DNA of 64,000 nt, taken from Betaproteobacteria bacterium. GTDB taxonomy: Bacteria > Pseudomonadota > Gammaproteobacteria > Burkholderiales > Usitatibacteraceae. Shown in pieces: positions 57,687 to 64,000 of this stretch (within the stretch, counting starts at the first letter, position 1; every line of letters starts with the position of its first letter). The DNA is taken from the NCBI GenBank assembly GCA_016720925.1, contig JADKJR010000006.1, forward strand, positions 62,001 through 126,000. Direction: 5' to 3'. The translations under genes and the position numbers were made by a program. The notes beneath the pieces were generated by a model. The model searched no databases. It saw nothing but the letters and a program-made list of their open reading frames with translations, and had not been told where the DNA came from.

Positions 57687-59447
57687 ATGAAACTTTCAGA
57701 CGCTCCACATAGCTCATCCGCGACCGTCACGCCCGAAGTCCTGAGTGGCGCGGAAATTCTTTGCCGTGCACTCAAAGCCGAAGGTGTCGATTATGTATTC
57801 GGCTACCCGGGCGGCGCGGTGCTGGTGATTTACGACGAGATCTATCAACAGAAATCGTTCGCGCACATTCTGGTGCGTCACGAACAGGCCGCCGTGCATG
57901 CTGCCGACGCGTATTCCCGATCCACCGGCAGGCCCGGGGTCGCGCTGGTGACATCCGGTCCTGGCGTTACCAATGCCGTAACGGGGATTGCAACGGCGTA
58001 TATGGATTCGATCCCGATGGTGATTATTACGGGACAAGTACCCACTCACGCGATCGGTCAGGATGCGTTTCAGGAATGCGATACCGTCGGCATTACGCGC
58101 CCATGCGTGAAACATAATTTTCTGGTGCGTGATGTCGCGGATCTCGCCGAGACGCTGAAGAAAGCGTTCTATATCGCCACCACCGGGCGCCCCGGCCCCG
58201 TCGTCGTCGATATTCCGAAAGATGTATCGATGGCGAAAACGCCGTTTGTCTATCCCGCGACAGTCGAAATGCGGTCGTACAAGCCTGTGAATAAAGGTCA
58301 CACCGGGCAGATCAAGAAAGCCATGCAGATGCTGCTTGATGCCAGGCAGCCGATGATCTATGTCGGCGGCGGCGCCATTCTGGGCGATGCGTCGCCACAA
58401 GTGACGGAACTGGTGAGGCTGTTGGGCTTTCCGTGCACGAATACGCTTATGGGCTTGGGTGCCTATCCCGCGTCGGACCGCCAGTTCGTCGGCATGCTGG
58501 GCATGCATGGCACGGTGGAAGCCAATATGGCGATGCAGAATTGCGATGTCCTGATCGCCATTGGCGCGCGATTTGACGATCGCGTTATAGGCAATCCTGC
58601 TCATTTCGCGGCCGGCAATCCGACCCGCAAAATCATTCACATCGATATTGATCCGTCTTCGATATCCAAGCGCGTAAAGGTCGATGTGCCCATCGTCGGC
58701 AACATCAAGGATGTCGTCATAGATCTGATGGCCTTCATCAAGGCGGCTGAGCAAAAACCGGATGCCAAGGCAATTGCGTCATGGTGGAAACAGATTGACG
58801 CGTGGCGCGCCAAGGATTGTTTGAAATACAAAACCGGCGGCGACATCATCAAGCCACAATATGTGGTGCAAAAATTGTGGGAAGTCACCAAAGGCGATGC
58901 ATTCGTGACATCCGACGTTGGTCAGCACCAGATGTGGGCGGCACAGTATTACCGGTTCGATAAACCGCGGCGCTGGATCAATTCAGGCGGTCTGGGCACG
59001 ATGGGTGTCGGCCTGCCGTATGCCATGGGTGTCAAGTTCGCGCATCCCGATGCGGACGTCGCCTGCATCACCGGCGAGGGTTCAATACAGATGAATATCC
59101 AGGAACTCTCCACCTGCAAGCAATATCATCTGCCGATCAAGATCATTTTGCTGAACAACCGGTATCTGGGCATGGTTCGGCAATGGCAGCAATTCTTCCA
59201 CGGCGACCGGCATTCCGAGTCATACATGGACGCGCTGCCCGATTTCGTGAAACTGGCCGAATCGTACGGTCACGTCGGCATGAAGATCGAGAAATCGGGC
59301 GACGTTGAGGGAGCGTTGAAGGATGCATTCGCGATGAAGGACCGGCTGGTGTTCATGAATTTCATCACGGACCAGAAGGAAAACGTGTTTCCCATGGTGC
59401 CAGGCGGCAAGGGCATCAGCGAAATGATTCTGGCGGAGGATTTGTAA
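57687..59447 (+). CDS. ilvB: Acetolactate synthase large subunit
   Basis: A 586-residue ThDP enzyme for the first common step of valine, leucine and isoleucine synthesis. It has the catalytic Glu region ILVRHEQAAVHAADAYSR, the FAD-binding central domain, and the ThDP motif GEGSIQMNIQELSTCK followed by NNRYLGMVRQWQ. I use the ATG at 57687 (MKLSDAPHSS), since the 26 codons upstream are basic and not homologous; no strong ribosome binding site is visible. First gene of ilvBHC. Confidence 0.95.
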   Translation: MKLSDAPHSSSATVTPEVLSGAEILCRALKAEGVDYVFGYPGGAVLVIYDEIYQQKSFAHILVRHEQAAVHAADAYSRSTGRPGVALVTSGPGVTNAVTGIATAYMDSIPMVIITGQVPTHAIGQDAFQECDTVGITRPCVKHNFLVRDVADLAETLKKAFYIATTGRPGPVVVDIPKDVSMAKTPFVYPATVEMRSYKPVNKGHTGQIKKAMQMLLDARQPMIYVGGGAILGDASPQVTELVRLLGFPCTNTLMGLGAYPASDRQFVGMLGMHGTVEANMAMQNCDVLIAIGARFDDRVIGNPAHFAAGNPTRKIIHIDIDPSSISKRVKVDVPIVGNIKDVVIDLMAFIKAAEQKPDAKAIASWWKQIDAWRAKDCLKYKTGGDIIKPQYVVQKLWEVTKGDAFVTSDVGQHQMWAAQYYRFDKPRRWINSGGLGTMGVGLPYAMGVKFAHPDADVACITGEGSIQMNIQELSTCKQYHLPIKIILLNNRYLGMVRQWQQFFHGDRHSESYMDALPDFVKLAESYGHVGMKIEKSGDVEGALKDAFAMKDRLVFMNFITDQKENVFPMVPGGKGISEMILAEDL

Positions 59448-59450
59448 GCG

Positions 59451-59942
59451 ATGCGACATATCCTTTCCATATTGCTTGAAAACGAATCCGGAGCGCTCTC
59501 ACGTGTCGCCGGACTGTTCTCGGCGCGCGGCTACAACATCGAATCCCTGACGGTGGCGCCGACCGAAGACGCCACGCTGTCGCGCATGACAATTGTCACG
59601 TCGGGGTCCGACGAGGTGATTGAGCAAATTACCAAGCAGGTCAACAAGCTCGTCGATGTGGTCAAGATTGTCGATCTTAACGAAGGCAAGCACGTCGAGC
59701 GCGAGTTGATGCTGGTGAAAGCGCGCGCCGTCGGCAAGGATCGCGATGAATTGAAGCGCACGGCGGATATCTTCCGTGCGCGTGTGATCGACCTGACGGA
59801 AAAAACTTACGTGATCGAATTGACAGGCACCGGCGGAAAACTCGATGCATTTCTGGAAGCGATAGACCGGTCACTCATTCTTGAAACCGTTCGCACCGGC
59901 GCCTGCGGGTTGGGCCGCGGCGAATGGATTGTGAAGGCTTAG
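59451..59942 (+). CDS. ilvH: Acetolactate synthase small subunit
   Basis: A 163-residue regulatory subunit. The N-terminal ACT domain (HILSILLENESGALSRVAGLFSARGYNI) binds valine for feedback inhibition, and the C-terminal half is the ALS_ss_C domain (GKDRDELKRTADIFRA). The ATG is 3 nt after the ilvB stop. Full length. Confidence 0.97.
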   Translation: MRHILSILLENESGALSRVAGLFSARGYNIESLTVAPTEDATLSRMTIVTSGSDEVIEQITKQVNKLVDVVKIVDLNEGKHVERELMLVKARAVGKDRDELKRTADIFRARVIDLTEKTYVIELTGTGGKLDAFLEAIDRSLILETVRTGACGLGRGEWIVKA

Positions 59943-59968
59943 CAGCAAATTACTCTCGGAGAAGAAAA

Positions 59969-60985
59969 ATGAAAGTGTATTACGACAAAGACTGTGACCT
60001 CTCACTTATCAAAGGCAAGAAGGTCACCATCGTGGGCTACGGCTCACAGGGGCACGCGCACGCACAGAACCTCAACGATTCCGGTGTAAAGGTCACCGTT
60101 GGCCTGCGCAAGGGTGGTGCCTCGTGGGACAAGGCAAAGAAAGCCGGACTGAAAGTTGCCGAAGTATCGGATGCGGTAAAAAGCGCGGACGTGGTGATGA
60201 TGTTGCTGCCCGATGAAAACATCGGCGACGTGTACAAGAATGAAGTGCACGCCAATATCAAGAAAGGCGCGGCACTCGCTTTCGCGCACGGCTTCAATAT
60301 TCACTATGGGGTTGTTACACCGCGCGCGGACCTGGATGTCATCATGATCGCACCCAAGGGGCCGGGTCATCTGGTGCGCTCAACTTACGTTGCTGGTGGC
60401 GGTGTACCGTCGCTGATTGCCGTGCACAAGGACAATTCCGGCAAAGCCAAGCATTTGGCGCTTTCGTACGCCAAGGGCATCGGCGGCTCGCGCGGCGGCG
60501 TGATCGAAACCAATTTCCGCGAAGAAACCGAGACCGATTTGTTTGGCGAACAGGCCGTCCTGTGTGGCGGTATCGTGGAATTGATCAAGGCCGGCTTCGA
60601 TACGCTGGTCGAAGCGGGCTACGCGCCGGAGATGGCGTACTTTGAATGTCTGCACGAGACGAAGCTGATTGTCGATCTGATTTACGAAGGCGGCATCGCC
60701 AACATGAATTACTCGATCTCGAACAACGCCGAGTATGGTGAATACGTCACCGGCCCCAAGATCATCACCGACGAAACACGTCAGGCAATGCGTCAGGCAC
60801 TGAAGGACATCCAGACCGGCGAATACGCGAAAAGTTTTATCCTTGAAAACAAGGCGGGCGCACCGACGCTGACGGCAAAGCGTCGTTTGCTCGCGGAACA
60901 CCCGATTGAGGAAGTCGGGGAGAAACTGCGATCGATGATGCCGTGGATCAAAAAGAACAAGCTGGTTGATCAGTCCAAGAACTGA
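59969..60985 (+). CDS. ilvC: Ketol-acid reductoisomerase
   Basis: A 338-residue class I enzyme that converts acetolactate to dihydroxyisovalerate with NADPH and magnesium. It has the Rossmann motif GYGSQGHAHAQNL, the APKGPGHLVRSTY segment, and the metal-binding acidic residues in FREETETDLFGEQAVLCGG. The ATG at 59969 has CGGAGAAG upstream, so a start 15 codons earlier inside ilvH is rejected. An intrinsic terminator follows 12 nt after the stop. Confidence 0.97.
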   Translation: MKVYYDKDCDLSLIKGKKVTIVGYGSQGHAHAQNLNDSGVKVTVGLRKGGASWDKAKKAGLKVAEVSDAVKSADVVMMLLPDENIGDVYKNEVHANIKKGAALAFAHGFNIHYGVVTPRADLDVIMIAPKGPGHLVRSTYVAGGGVPSLIAVHKDNSGKAKHLALSYAKGIGGSRGGVIETNFREETETDLFGEQAVLCGGIVELIKAGFDTLVEAGYAPEMAYFECLHETKLIVDLIYEGGIANMNYSISNNAEYGEYVTGPKIITDETRQAMRQALKDIQTGEYAKSFILENKAGAPTLTAKRRLLAEHPIEEVGEKLRSMMPWIKKNKLVDQSKN

Positions 60986-60997
60986 TTGCACGCATGG

Positions 60998-61026
60998 AAA
61001 AAAGGCCGGGCGACTGGCCTTTTTTT
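60998..61026 (+). terminator. Intrinsic terminator of ilvBHC
   Basis: AAAAAAGGCC (60998-61007) pairs with GGCCTTTTTT around an 8-nt loop, giving a T-run to 61026. Confidence 0.85.
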
Positions 61027-61082
61027 ATGTGTGAGGATAAGGCCGCGCGACATCTTCACGGGGGTTAACACTGGCGATATGA

Positions 61083-61160
61083 TTTATCAAACTCAAGCAC
61101 TGTAGCGGATTTCCAGCCATAATTGCCCGTGAAGCCGCTACAGTGCTTGAGTTTGATAAA
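61083..61160. repeat. Dispersed intergenic repeat, copy G, with perfect 26-bp inverted arms
   Basis: The arms 61083-61108 and 61135-61160 are exactly complementary over 26 bp (inner part CTCAAGCACTGTAGCGG) and enclose a 26-bp spacer TTTCCAGCCATAATTGCCCG-like core. It is the most symmetrical copy of the family and lies upstream of psd. Confidence 0.9.
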
Positions 61161-61235
61161 GCTGCGGAGTGCGCGCCGCGATTACATCTCACGCATCGGA
61201 TAGAATGGCGCTCGTCGTGTCCCCCGGCAACCAAC

Positions 61236-62123
61236 TTGTCTGATCGCCTCGCCGTTTTACTTCAATACCTCTTGCCGAAGCAGGCGCTCACCGCGTTCGC
61301 CGGGAAGATTGCGGGCGCTAAAGGCGGTCGCCTCACCACGTGGCTGATCCGTTGGTTCGTGGGCCGCTATGGCGTCAATATGGATGAAGCGGCCAATCCT
61401 GACATTGGCAGCTACCCGAGTTTTAACGAGTTTTTCACGCGTCCCCTGCGCAATGGTGCCCGTCCGCTCGCCGACGTGGACTATGTTTGCCCCGTTGATG
61501 GGGCCATCAGCCAATTTGGCGCGATCGAGCGCGATCAGATATTCCAGGCAAAGGGCCATCACTATTCGACAACGGCACTGGTCGGCGGTGACTCTGTCCT
61601 TGCCGCGCAATTCCAGGATGGAAGTTTCGCGACCCTGTATCTCAGCCCGAAGGACTATCACCGTATTCACATGCCTTGCGATGGGCGTCTGACGCGAATG
61701 ATATATGTGCCCGGCGCATTGTTTTCCGTTAACCCGGTGACGGCGCGTGGTGTCCCCGGCCTTTTTGCGCGCAATGAACGCATCGTCTGCGTTTTTTCCG
61801 GCGCAAAGGGACCATTCGTGTTGACCCTGGTGGGCGCGACAATTGTCGGCAGCATGGCGACAGTTTGGCACGGCGTGGTGAATCCACCGCGCCTCGGTGC
61901 AGTCCGCGAATGGACCTATGACACTCAGCAGGTCCTGCTCAAGCAAGGCGACGAAATGGGCCGCTTCTTGCTGGGGTCGACGGTGGTAATGTTGTTCCCG
62001 AAAGACACGCTCCTGTTCAACGATCAATGGGCGCCGGCGCGCGGCATTTGCATGGGCGAATGCATGGGCAGGTATGTGATTGCCGGGCCAAAACCAGGCG
62101 CGGGCAGCGTTCCGTTACAATAG
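61236..62123 (+). CDS. psd: Phosphatidylserine decarboxylase proenzyme
   Basis: A 295-residue membrane-associated enzyme that makes phosphatidylethanolamine. The autocleavage motif LGST (in GRFLLGSTVVMLFPKD) yields the pyruvoyl prosthetic group, and the conserved Asp and His residues lie in CPVDGAISQFG and YLSPKDYHRIHMP. I use the TTG at 61236, which gives LSDRLAVLLQYLLPKQALTA, the family N-terminus; an upstream extension would run into repeat G. Followed by pssA, the preceding step of the pathway. Confidence 0.93.
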   Translation: MSDRLAVLLQYLLPKQALTAFAGKIAGAKGGRLTTWLIRWFVGRYGVNMDEAANPDIGSYPSFNEFFTRPLRNGARPLADVDYVCPVDGAISQFGAIERDQIFQAKGHHYSTTALVGGDSVLAAQFQDGSFATLYLSPKDYHRIHMPCDGRLTRMIYVPGALFSVNPVTARGVPGLFARNERIVCVFSGAKGPFVLTLVGATIVGSMATVWHGVVNPPRLGAVREWTYDTQQVLLKQGDEMGRFLLGSTVVMLFPKDTLLFNDQWAPARGICMGECMGRYVIAGPKPGAGSVPLQ

Positions 62124-62222
62124 GCGCATGCAACTATTTCTTCATCGAGATGACGGTTCACGATCGGGAGCCAAAGGTCGCACACCAGGTTACCCAATGC
62201 GTGAGTCGCAAGTGATTGGCCG

Positions 62223-63023
62223 ATGATCAATTCGCCCAATCCCAAGATCAAGAAAGGCTTGCTCGATCCCGAGCGCCGCAAGAAGGGCATCTACATCCTG
62301 CCAAACCTGTTTACCTGCGCGTCACTGTTTGCCGGCTTCTACGCAATCGTCCAGGGCATGAACGATAAATTCGAGGTTGCGTGCATCGCGATTTTTTGTG
62401 CGATGGTGCTGGATGGCCTCGACGGTCGCGTCGCGCGCATGACGCGCACACAAAGTGAGTTTGGCGCGGAGTTTGACAGCCTCTCGGACATGGTCTCTTT
62501 TGGCGCCGCGCCCGCGCTGGTGATGTATGAATGGGCATTCAAGCCGATGGGCAAGTGGGGCTGGGCGGCGGCATTTATCTACTGTGCCTGCGCGGCAATG
62601 AGGCTCGCGCGCTTCAATACCAACATCGGTGTCATCGACAAGAAATATTTCCAGGGCTTGCCCAGCCCGGCGGCGGCGGCGCTGGTCGCGGGATTGATCT
62701 GGGTGCTAAACGACTATCAAATACACGGTGGCGACGTGCGCTGGCTGGCGTGGGGACTTACCGTGTTTGCCGGAATAACAATGGTGACCAATATTCGCTA
62801 TTACAGCGGCAAGGATTTCAACATGCGGCGCAGCGTGCCGTTTTGGGTCGTGCCGGCGATTTTCGTTGTGTATCTGGTCGTCACCATTGAGCCCTCGCAT
62901 GTGCTGTGGGGATTGTTTGTGGTGTACGCCTTGTCCGGCTATGTGATGGCGCTGATGGCACTGATGCGTGGCGGCGACAAGAAACCGCCAGCGAACCCGC
63001 CCAGCACCCCGGCGGCGCAATGA
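62223..63023 (+). CDS. pssA: CDP-diacylglycerol-serine O-phosphatidyltransferase
   Basis: A 266-residue membrane protein that makes phosphatidylserine. The CDP-alcohol phosphatidyltransferase motif D-G-x2-A-R-x8-G-x3-D-x3-D is seen in DGLDGRVARM and GAEFDSLSD. About eight membrane helices follow from YILPNLFTCASLFAGFYAIV. The product is the substrate of psd next to it. The C-terminal tail is Pro-rich. Confidence 0.95.
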   Translation: MINSPNPKIKKGLLDPERRKKGIYILPNLFTCASLFAGFYAIVQGMNDKFEVACIAIFCAMVLDGLDGRVARMTRTQSEFGAEFDSLSDMVSFGAAPALVMYEWAFKPMGKWGWAAAFIYCACAAMRLARFNTNIGVIDKKYFQGLPSPAAAALVAGLIWVLNDYQIHGGDVRWLAWGLTVFAGITMVTNIRYYSGKDFNMRRSVPFWVVPAIFVVYLVVTIEPSHVLWGLFVVYALSGYVMALMALMRGGDKKPPANPPSTPAAQ

Positions 63024-63061
63024 AAAATGCCCAAGGCAATGATTGGATAGTCCCAGGGGTA

Positions 63062-63090
63062 TTGCTCTGCAGCAAGGCTCGCGCTATATT
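63062..63090 (+). promoter_or_regulatory. Putative sigma-70 promoter of leuA leader
   Basis: TTGCTC (63062-63067), a 17-bp spacer and TATATT (63085-63090). The expected start lies at about 63097, on or next to the leader ATG. Confidence 0.5.
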
Positions 63091-63096
63091 GTGACC

Positions 63097-63183
63097 ATGA
63101 ACGCTCGTTCAAATTCTTGCATTACCCTGCCGGCCAGCCTGACTCTTGCGCTTGGCCTGCTGCTGCGCGTCGCGCGCACATAA
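63097..63183 (+). CDS. Leucine-rich leader peptide upstream of leuA
   Basis: A 28-codon frame with seven Leu, ending LTLALGLLLRVART, including three consecutive Leu codons (CTG). Such peptides sense leucyl-tRNA in attenuation. It has no ribosome binding site because the predicted transcription start falls at its ATG, so it could be translated leaderless. A hairpin (63210-63227) and a short T-containing stretch follow. Its position in front of leuA supports the call. Confidence 0.6.
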   Translation: MNARSNSCITLPASLTLALGLLLRVART

Positions 63184-63209
63184 CTTCCCCTCCCTCTCGT
63201 TGTATTCAG

Positions 63210-63233
63210 CGCCCGTGAAATCGGGCGATAAAG
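63210..63233 (+). terminator. Possible leu attenuator hairpin
   Basis: Stem CGCCCG/CGGGCG (63210-63215 with 63222-63227) and a 6-nt loop, followed by ATAAAGTATTTT. The U-run is weak, so function as an attenuator is tentative. Confidence 0.4.
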
Positions 63234-63270
63234 TATTTTCACGTTCGGAAATCAGGTAACGGAGATTGCA

Positions 63271-64000
63271 ATGGATAAATTGATCATTTTTGACACCACC
63301 ATGCGCGACGGCGAGCAGAGTCCCGGCGCATCAATGACCAAGGAAGAAAAAGTTCGCATTGGCAAACAACTGGAAAAGATGCGCGTCGATGTTATCGAAG
63401 CCGGTTTTGCCGCGGCCAGCGAAGGTGATTTCGAGGCTATCCACGCGGTGGCAACCGCGGTGAAGGACTCGACAGTGTGTTCACTTGCCCGCGCGCAGGC
63501 GGGCGATATCCAGAAGGCTGGCGATGCCATCAAACCCGCCGCGCAGGGGCGCATTCATACCTTCATCGCGACTTCACCGATTCACATGCAGCACAAGTTG
63601 CGCATGTCACCGGATCAAGTGCTGGCGGCCGCGGTCGATGCGGTGAAATTCGCACGCACCCTTTGCGACGATGTCGAGTTCTCCGCCGAGGACGCGGTAC
63701 GCAGCGAAACGGATTTTCTTTGCCGGGTGTTCGAAGCCGTGATCAATGCGGGCGCGCGCACTATCAACGTGCCCGACACCGTCGGCTATAGCGTTCCCGA
63801 GTTATGGGCGGAACGCTTTCGGTCATTGATCGAACGCGTTCCGAATGCGGACAAGGTAATCTGGTCCACGCACTGCCACAACGATCTCGGCATGGCGGTC
63901 GCCAATTCGCTTGCCGCGGTGCACGCGGGCGCTCGGCAGGTTGAGTGCACGATCAATGGCCTCGGTGAGCGCGCGGGCAATGCATCACTGGAGGAAATCG
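63271..64000 (+). CDS. leuA: 2-isopropylmalate synthase (5' part, runs off the window)
   Basis: The first 243 residues of LeuA, which condenses acetyl-CoA and 2-ketoisovalerate for leucine synthesis. The catalytic TIM-barrel motifs FDTTMRDGEQSPGASM and THCHNDLGMAVANSLA (metal-binding His) are present, with GLGERAGNASLEE near the edge. The ATG has CGGAGATTGCA upstream. A leader peptide and hairpin precede it. The C-terminal regulatory domain lies beyond the window. Confidence 0.96.
   Translation, partial: MDKLIIFDTTMRDGEQSPGASMTKEEKVRIGKQLEKMRVDVIEAGFAAASEGDFEAIHAVATAVKDSTVCSLARAQAGDIQKAGDAIKPAAQGRIHTFIATSPIHMQHKLRMSPDQVLAAAVDAVKFARTLCDDVEFSAEDAVRSETDFLCRVFEAVINAGARTINVPDTVGYSVPELWAERFRSLIERVPNADKVIWSTHCHNDLGMAVANSLAAVHAGARQVECTINGLGERAGNASLEEI

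Noticed and set aside
1..64000. tRNA, rRNA, CRISPR array, prophage or insertion sequence
   Set aside because: I found no tRNA-like fold, no regularly spaced direct repeats, and no transposase, integrase or phage structural gene.

Overview
The window is a stretch of bacterial chromosome, moderately GC-rich and almost fully coding, with the gene content of a betaproteobacterium. The pointers are the complete iscRSUA-hscBA-fdx-iscX operon, a DUF3460 protein, a sigma factor-DUF3619-DUF3106-RDD cluster, and the order ilvB-ilvH-ilvC-psd-pssA-leuA. I see no tRNA, rRNA, CRISPR array, prophage or insertion sequence. The genus cannot be fixed from the sequence.

Layout. 1-9 kb: rimM (partial) and rpsP, a LytS/LytTR two-component pair, a GNAT acetyltransferase, a decayed amidase gene, ffh, ypjD and a CorB-type gene with an in-frame TGA near its 5' end. 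9-16 kb: a double histidine-phosphatase protein, then the Fe-S assembly operon behind an IscR-type operator and with a terminator-like hairpin between iscA and hscB. 16-21.5 kb: an alpha/beta hydrolase and a glrK-qseG-glrR (QseE/QseG/QseF-type) locus. 21.5-30 kb: DUF3460, serB, mfd, a receiver/Ser-Thr kinase fusion, class I fumarase and yqhA. 30-33 kb: a frameshifted acyl-CoA ligase and a CitE-like lyase. 33-47 kb: an acetate locus with yjcH-actP, acs, two DUF294/CBS/cNMP + DnaQ-like exonuclease cassettes, a CrbS-type SLC5 sensor kinase, a receiver protein and a CrbR-type regulator. 47-57 kb: a TctDE/QseBC-like pair, TPR and membrane proteins, a DUF4212 + VC_2705-type symporter pair, lptG, RDD, DUF3106, DUF3619 and an ECF sigma factor. 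57.6-64 kb: ilvBHC, psd, pssA, a leu leader peptide and leuA (partial).

Most notable region. Just downstream of glrR, on the minus strand, there is a consensus sigma-54 -24/-12 element, a consensus IHF site, and three upstream TGTC-N9/10-GACA-type boxes like those bound by GlrR at enterobacterial glmY/glmZ. About 12 nt beyond the -12 element begins a ~131-nt non-coding stretch that folds into several hairpins and ends in an intrinsic terminator. This is the layout of a GlmY/GlmZ-like small RNA gene next to its own regulators. A second good sigma-54 promoter precedes glrK.

Other non-coding structure. Seven copies of a ~60-80 bp palindromic intergenic repeat are scattered over the window, and a second ~105-150 bp repeat occurs twice, each time beside a copy of the first. 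The yjcH-actP and acs promoters share a 33-nt element (26/33 identical) that is a candidate operator for the acetate two-component system. At least two genes (amidase, CoA ligase) are decaying, and a third (corB) may be.
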